Of a DNA stretch of 23,175 nt, positions 19,380-23,175 are shown piece by piece (position 1 is the first letter of the stretch; each line of letters starts with the position of its first letter). The DNA is from AG41 sp965653495. GTDB lineage: Bacteria; Gemmatimonadota; Gemmatimonadetes; Gemmatimonadales; GWC2-71-9. The stretch is taken from contig CBFHAJ010000045.1 in NCBI GenBank assembly GCA_965653495.1, positions 1 through 23,175 of the forward strand, given 5' to 3'. The notes below the pieces were generated by a model. That model was given only the letters and a program-made list of their open reading frames with translations, searched no databases and was not told the origin of the DNA. The translations under genes and the position numbers were made by a program.

Positions 19380-19783
19380 GCAGCGCGATCACGCCGGAGC
19401 TGCGTTGGCATGCGGTGGGGCGGCGCAAGGTCGGTGTGGCGCGGGTGTATCTGACGCCGGGGTCGGGCAAGTGGAACATCAACGGGCGCACGTTGGGGGA
19501 TTATTTCCCCCGGCCCTCGCTGGTGTCGCACATCCAGCAGCCCTTCACCGCGACGGACACGCTGGGCGCGTTCGATGTGCGGGCGCTGTGCCGCGGCGGC
19601 GGCGTCACAGGGCAGGCAGGCGCGCTGCGGCTGGCGATCGCGCGGGCGCTGTGCCTGGCCGACGAGCGGCACCGCAAGAAGCTGCGGGAGCAGGGGCTGC
19701 TGACGCGCGACCCCCGGGTGGTGGAGCGGAAAAAGCCGGGCCGGGCGGGCGCGCGGAAGCGGTTCCAGTTCAGTAAGCGTTAA
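19376..19783 (+). CDS. rpsI: 30S ribosomal protein S9
   Basis: The 135-residue protein shows the S9 core: AVGRRKVGVARVYLTPGSGKWNINGR, ALCRGGGVTGQAGALRLAIARAL, and the invariant basic tail ending RKRFQFSKR, which reaches the ribosomal P site. The ATG at 19376 overlaps the rplM stop; the frame continues upstream but only as the shadow of rplM. It is co-transcribed with rplM from the promoter at 18866. Confidence 0.97.
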   Translation: MSSAITPELRWHAVGRRKVGVARVYLTPGSGKWNINGRTLGDYFPRPSLVSHIQQPFTATDTLGAFDVRALCRGGGVTGQAGALRLAIARALCLADERHRKKLREQGLLTRDPRVVERKKPGRAGARKRFQFSKR

Positions 19784-19784
19784 C

Positions 19785-19851
19785 CGTCATCCGTTACCGG
19801 ACGACGAGACCACACGTCGCTCGATCCGCTGCTGGGTCCCCCTGCGGGGGG
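19785..19851 (+). promoter_or_regulatory. Two stem-loops between rpsI and rpsB
   Basis: CGTCATCCG (19785-19793) and CGGACGACG (19798-19806) form a 9-bp stem with one A-C mismatch and a TTAC loop. Further on, CCCCC (19838-19842) and GGGGG (19846-19850) enclose a 3-nt loop. Neither has a T run. They may act as a weak terminator or as an S2-type autoregulatory leader; no promoter is evident in this 116-nt gap. Confidence 0.3.
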
Positions 19852-19899
19852 TGGCCGCGGAGATGACAGCGACGGCGGACGAACCCAGAAAGGGAGTGC

Positions 19900-20781
19900 A
19901 TGGCGCTGCCTGATTTGCAACTGTTGCTGGAAGCGGGCGTCCATTTCGGCCACCAGACGCGCCGCTGGAATCCCAAGATGCGCCGGTTCATTTTCGCCGA
20001 GCGGTCGGGGATTTACATCATCGACCTCCAGAAGACGCTGCGACAGATCGAGGCCGCGCAGGAGCTGTTGCGCGGCGTCGTGCTGAAGGGCGACGGGATC
20101 TTATTCGTCTGTACCAAGAAGCAGCTCAAGAACATCATCCAGGCGGAAGCGCAGCGGTGCGGCGCGTTCTACGTGACCGAGCGGTGGCTCGGCGGGACGC
20201 TCACCAACTTTCAGACGATCAAGCGGCAGATCAAGCGGCTGAAGGAGCTGGAGCAGGGCACGGCCGAGGGCGAGTTCGAGCATTACACGAAGAAGGAGCA
20301 GCTGCTGTTCGACCGCGAGCGAGCGAAGCTCGAGAAGTACCTCTCGGGTATCAAGAACTTGAGCCGGCTGCCCGGCGCCCTGTTCGTGGTGGACTCGAAA
20401 AAGGAGCGCATCGCCGTCGCGGAAGCGAACAAGCTCGGGATTCCAGTGGTCGCGATCGTGGACACGAACGCCGATCCCGACCTGATCAACGTGCCGATCC
20501 CCGGCAACGACGACGCAATCCGCGCGGTCTCGCTGATCACCGCCGCGATCTCGGACGTGATCGGCGAGGCGCGGCGGCAGATGCCGCTGCGCGAGCCCTC
20601 CGAGGAAGGCGAGGGCGTGACGTACTCCACGGAGACAGGTGTCGAGGCCGAGGCGGAGGGCGACCGGAAGAAGAAGCCGGCGCGGCGCAAGCGGCGGCCC
20701 AAGCCGGAAGCGATCGCAGCGCGCCTCAAGACCGAGGAAGGGCCGGCCGCGGCGGAACCGAGCGGCGGGGGCGAAGGCTAA
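19900..20781 (+). CDS. rpsB: 30S ribosomal protein S2
   Basis: This 293-residue S2 shows LLEAGVHFGHQTRRWNPKMRRFIF, IIDLQKTLRQIE, FVCTKKQLKNIIQAEA, ERWLGGTLTNFQTIKRQI and PVVAIVDTNADPDLINVPIPGNDDAIRAV. The conserved fold ends near residue 230. The remaining roughly 60 residues are a charged tail: an acidic stretch, a basic KKKPARRKRRPKP cluster, then Ala/Gly/Glu-rich residues, making it longer than the typical 230-260 residues. AAGGGAG upstream provides the ribosome binding site for the ATG at 19900. Its usual partner tsf follows. Confidence 0.97.
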   Translation: MALPDLQLLLEAGVHFGHQTRRWNPKMRRFIFAERSGIYIIDLQKTLRQIEAAQELLRGVVLKGDGILFVCTKKQLKNIIQAEAQRCGAFYVTERWLGGTLTNFQTIKRQIKRLKELEQGTAEGEFEHYTKKEQLLFDRERAKLEKYLSGIKNLSRLPGALFVVDSKKERIAVAEANKLGIPVVAIVDTNADPDLINVPIPGNDDAIRAVSLITAAISDVIGEARRQMPLREPSEEGEGVTYSTETGVEAEAEGDRKKKPARRKRRPKPEAIAARLKTEEGPAAAEPSGGGEG

Positions 20782-20809
20782 CCGCCCGTCCCTGGTGACG
20801 GCTTCCACC

Positions 20810-20851
20810 CCGCCGCCCTCTCGAGCCCCACGGCGCGAGGGCGGCGGTTTT
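20810..20851 (+). terminator. Terminator or attenuator hairpin between rpsB and tsf
   Basis: CCGCCGCCCTC (20810-20820) pairs perfectly with GAGGGCGGCGG (20837-20847) across a 16-nt loop, followed by TTTT (20848-20851). It lies within the expected rpsB-tsf transcript, 15 nt before the tsf start, so it may reduce rather than end transcription. Confidence 0.75.
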
Positions 20852-20866
20852 ACGAGGAGTGAGGAG

Positions 20867-21475
20867 ATGACGACCGTGAAGGAGATTCCCGCGAAGCTGG
20901 TGGCCGAGCTGCGCGCCCGCACCGGCGCCGGCATGATGGACTGCAAGAAGGCGCTGCAGGAAAGCGGCGGCGATCTGGACAAGGCCGTCGAGGCGCTGCG
21001 CAAGAGCGGCGCCGCCAAGGCGGAGAAGCGCGCCGGCCGCGAGGCGACGGAGGGGCTCATCGGCTCCTACGTGCACCACGACGGCTCCATCGGCGCGCTG
21101 GTCGAGCTCAACTGCGAGACGGATTTCGTGGCGCGCACCCCGGAGTTCAAGGAGCTCGCCAAAGAACTGGCCCTGCACGTGGCCTCGGCGAAACCCATCG
21201 CGGTCCGGATCGAAGACCTGCCCGCGGAAGTGGTCGAGCGCGAGCGACGGGTGTACACCGAGCAGGTGGCGCAGCAAAAGAAGCCGGAGAACATCCGCGC
21301 GAAGATCGTCGACGGCATGCTGAAGAAGTTCTACGAGGAGCACGTCCTGCTCGAGCAGAAGTACGTGCGGGACGACACGCGCACCATCGGTGAGCTCGTC
21401 CAGGAGCTGTCGGCCAAGACGGGCGAAAACGTGCAGCTGCGGCGCTTCGTCCGGTTCGAGCTCGGAGCGGCGTGA
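20867..21475 (+). CDS. tsf: Translation elongation factor Ts
   Basis: The 202-residue protein is the nucleotide exchange factor for EF-Tu. The N-terminal UBA-like domain shows VAELRARTGAGMMDCKKALQESGGDLDKAVEALR; the EF-Tu-contacting core follows with ELNCETDFVARTPEFKELA (TDFV motif) and ALHVASAKP. Only one core subdomain is present, so this is the short EF-Ts form known from Thermus-like bacteria, rather than the 280-residue E. coli form. GAGGAG directly before the ATG at 20867 fixes the start; the frame upstream is the shadow of rpsB. The pyrH gene begins on the base after its stop codon. Confidence 0.96.
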   Translation: MTTVKEIPAKLVAELRARTGAGMMDCKKALQESGGDLDKAVEALRKSGAAKAEKRAGREATEGLIGSYVHHDGSIGALVELNCETDFVARTPEFKELAKELALHVASAKPIAVRIEDLPAEVVERERRVYTEQVAQQKKPENIRAKIVDGMLKKFYEEHVLLEQKYVRDDTRTIGELVQELSAKTGENVQLRRFVRFELGAA

Positions 21476-22210
21476 GTGGCCACGGCTCCCCGCGCGCGCC
21501 TCGCGTACCCCCGAGCTTTGCTGAAGCTCTCGGGTGAGGCGTTCGCGGGAGAGCGGGGCGCGGGGGGCGGGATCGATTTCGGGGTCATCGATCGGCTGGG
21601 CGATGACCTCAAGGCCGTCGCCGGGATCGGCGTGCAGCTCGGTCTCGTGGTCGGCGGCGGCAACATCATGCGCGGCACCGCGGCGAGCGAGCAGGGCCTC
21701 GATCGGGTGTCGGCCGATTACATGGGGATGCTCGCCACGGTGATCAACGCCCTCGCCCTGCAGGACATCCTGGAGAAAAAGGGTGTCGACACGCGGGTGA
21801 TGACGGCGATTCGGATGGAAGAGCTGGCGGAGCCCTACATCCGGCGCCGGGCGGTGCGCCACCTGGAGAAGGGTCGCATGGTGATCTTCGCGGGGGGCAC
21901 CGGCAACCCGTATTTTTCGACCGATACGGCCGCGGTGCTGCGCGCGCTCGAGGTCGAAGCCAAGGTGCTCCTCAAGGCGACCAACGTGGACGGGGTGTAC
22001 ACGGCGGATCCCAAGCGGGATCCGGAGGCGAAGTTCCTGCCCGAGCTGTCGTTCCGGGACGCGCTGGTGAACGGCTATGCCGTGATGGACGCGAACGCAT
22101 TCGGGCTGTGTAAGGAGAACCGGCTTCCCATCGTGGTGTTCAACATCAACCAGCCCGGCGCGACGGCCAGAGTGCTGGCGGGCGAGCGCGTCGGCACCAT
22201 CGTGCAATGA
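21476..22210 (+). CDS. pyrH: UMP kinase
   Basis: This 244-residue amino-acid-kinase-family enzyme phosphorylates UMP to UDP for pyrimidine nucleotide synthesis; bacterial forms are hexameric and allosterically controlled. The motifs are LLKLSGEAFAGE (phosphate-binding Lys and Gly), LGLVVGGGNIMRG, SADYMGMLATVINALALQD, FAGGTGNPYFSTDTAA and LLKATNVDGVYTADPK. The GTG at 21476 directly follows the tsf stop; GGAG at 21464-21467 is 8 nt upstream. Its stop overlaps the frr start as ATGA. The first roughly 10 residues are less conserved. Confidence 0.97.
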   Translation: MATAPRARLAYPRALLKLSGEAFAGERGAGGGIDFGVIDRLGDDLKAVAGIGVQLGLVVGGGNIMRGTAASEQGLDRVSADYMGMLATVINALALQDILEKKGVDTRVMTAIRMEELAEPYIRRRAVRHLEKGRMVIFAGGTGNPYFSTDTAAVLRALEVEAKVLLKATNVDGVYTADPKRDPEAKFLPELSFRDALVNGYAVMDANAFGLCKENRLPIVVFNINQPGATARVLAGERVGTIVQ

Positions 22211-22773
22211 CTCCCGCTCCTCAGACGCTCGCGGACCACGTCAAGCAGGCCAAGCAGGCGATGGACAAGGCGGTCGAAGCGGTGAAGCGCGAGTTCGCCA
22301 CGGTCCGCACCGGCAAAGCGACGACCGCGTTGCTGGATCTCGTCCGAGTGGACGCATACGGGAGCGAGATGCCCATCAATCAGGTGGCGAGCGTGGCGGC
22401 ACCAGAGCCCAAGCTCCTCACGGTGCAGCCGTGGGACAAGTCGCTCCTCAAGGCCGTCGAGAAGGCGATCCTGGCGTCGGACCTGGGCCTCACGCCGTCC
22501 AACGACGGCAACATCATCCGCATTCCCCTGCCGCCGCTCACCGAGGAGCGACGCCGCGAGCTCGTCAAGGTGGTCCACAAGTTTGCCGAAGAAGGCCGGG
22601 TCGCGGTGCGGCATGCCCGCACCGAAGCGATCAGCCGCGTGAAAAAGGCCGAGCACGTTTCCGAAGACGAGAAGAAGCACACCGAAAAGGACCTCCAAAA
22701 GCTGCACGACGATCACCTCAAGCTCGTCGAGGAAGCGCTCAAGGCGAAGGAAGCGGAGATCATGGAGGTCTGA
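22207..22773 (+). CDS. frr: Ribosome recycling factor
   Basis: The 188-residue protein has the usual RRF length and motifs: EFATVRTGKATTALLD, YGSEMPINQVASV, PWDKSLLKAVEKAILASDLGLTPSNDGNIIRIPLPPLTEERRRELVK, and the C-terminal helix ending KLHDDHLKLVEEALKAKEAEIMEV. With EF-G it splits the post-termination ribosome. Its ATG overlaps the pyrH stop, the normal pyrH-frr arrangement, and uppS begins one base after its stop. Confidence 0.97.
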   Translation: MTPAPQTLADHVKQAKQAMDKAVEAVKREFATVRTGKATTALLDLVRVDAYGSEMPINQVASVAAPEPKLLTVQPWDKSLLKAVEKAILASDLGLTPSNDGNIIRIPLPPLTEERRRELVKVVHKFAEEGRVAVRHARTEAISRVKKAEHVSEDEKKHTEKDLQKLHDDHLKLVEEALKAKEAEIMEV

Positions 22774-22774
22774 G

Positions 22775-23143
22775 ATGGTCGACGACCTCCTCGCGCAAGT
22801 CCGCCTGAACGGGGCCGTTCCCCGTCATGTCGCCGTCATCATGGACGGCAACGGGCGCTGGGCGCGCGAGCGCAGCCTGCCGCGGCCCTTCGGGCATCGC
22901 GCGGGGATGAAAGCCGTACGCGAGGCGGTGGAAGGCGCGATCGAGACCGGCGTCGAGGTCCTGACGCTGTTCGCCTTCTCGGCCGAGAACTGGCAGCGCC
23001 CCCGTCCCGAAATCGCCGCGCTCATGGAACTGTTGGAGGAGTACATCGCGCGCGAGGGCGCCGAGCTGCGGGACCAGGGGGTCGCCGTGCACGTGCGGGG
23101 CGATCGCACTCGCCTCGGGCCCGGGGCGCGCGCGGCTGTGTAG
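22775..23143 (+). CDS. uppS: Undecaprenyl diphosphate synthase, interrupted by an in-frame TAG (partial)
   Basis: UppS condenses isopentenyl diphosphate onto farnesyl diphosphate to make the C55 carrier lipid of peptidoglycan. The N-terminal half is intact: HVAVIMDGNGRWARER with the catalytic Asp and phosphate-binding region, FGHRAGMKAVREAVEGA, and LTLFAFSAENWQRP. The frame reaches TAG at 23141-23143 after 122 codons, while the family is about 230-260 residues. Beyond the TAG the same frame reads RVERETRAGE, which continues the expected UppS sequence, so the TAG replaces what is probably a GAG codon. No frameshift is needed. The 3' half lies outside the window. GGAGGT at 22764-22769 is the ribosome binding site. 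As the enzyme is normally essential, a sequencing error, a second copy or readthrough must be considered. Confidence 0.85.
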   Translation: MVDDLLAQVRLNGAVPRHVAVIMDGNGRWARERSLPRPFGHRAGMKAVREAVEGAIETGVEVLTLFAFSAENWQRPRPEIAALMELLEEYIAREGAELRDQGVAVHVRGDRTRLGPGARAAV

Positions 23144-23175
23144 CGGGTGGAGCGCGAGACTCGCGCCGGCGAGCG

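Noticed and set aside
1..23175. Prophage, insertion sequence or transposase genes
   Set aside because: No integrase, transposase or phage structural gene is visible on either strand; only repeats and a tRNA relic hint at mobility.

Overview
The window is GC-rich bacterial chromosome, with all recognised protein genes on the + strand. The best lineage guess is Gemmatimonadota. This rests on the Ser/Thr kinase fused through one membrane segment to a TolB-like and TPR region, small lineage-type secreted proteins, and the style of the housekeeping genes. It is inferred from recognised protein families; no search was run.

Layout. 1-153 is the 3' end of an unrecognised cysteine-rich protein built from seven tandem heptapeptides. 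A tRNA-Leu(UAA) follows at 254-339, then about 440 bases without a protein gene that contain a degenerate tRNA-Leu-like relic. 782-7030 is an accessory, envelope-directed block: a small zinc-ribbon protein, a small secreted protein behind an ECF-type promoter, a DUF4097 membrane protein, an 836-residue kinase, and a 566-residue lipoprotein behind a sigma54-type promoter. 7104-10009 holds aromatic amino-acid and nucleotide genes (tyrA-aroA-cmk), followed by rpsA (six S1 domains). 11920-17677 is a tightly overlapped acyl-CoA carboxylase operon: carboxyltransferase, secreted hypothetical protein, biotin carboxylase, RlmD-like RNA methyltransferase, biotin carrier. 17831-18805 is an EXORDIUM-like lipoprotein, again behind a sigma54-type promoter. 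18936 to the end is the classic translation and envelope run rplM-rpsI-rpsB-tsf-pyrH-frr-uppS, with a near-consensus sigma70 promoter at its head.

The three carboxylase parts would assemble one biotin-dependent enzyme, with an RNA methyltransferase and an exported protein translationally coupled to it. The two lipoproteins may share a sigma54 regulon. Several genes (kinase, tyrA, carboxyltransferase) have a -10-like hexamer 6-13 nt before the start codon and no Shine-Dalgarno, which suggests leaderless mRNAs.

The most unusual signals are: the Cys-heptad repeat protein at the left edge, whose units vary mainly at third codon positions; short tandem repeats of 7, 8, 10 and 16 nt placed at start codons, at a stop codon and inside enzyme genes, one of them forming a 30-bp inverted repeat around a terminator; two G11 tracts, one before a start codon and one inside the biotin-carrier gene; and an in-frame TAG that interrupts uppS near the right edge.
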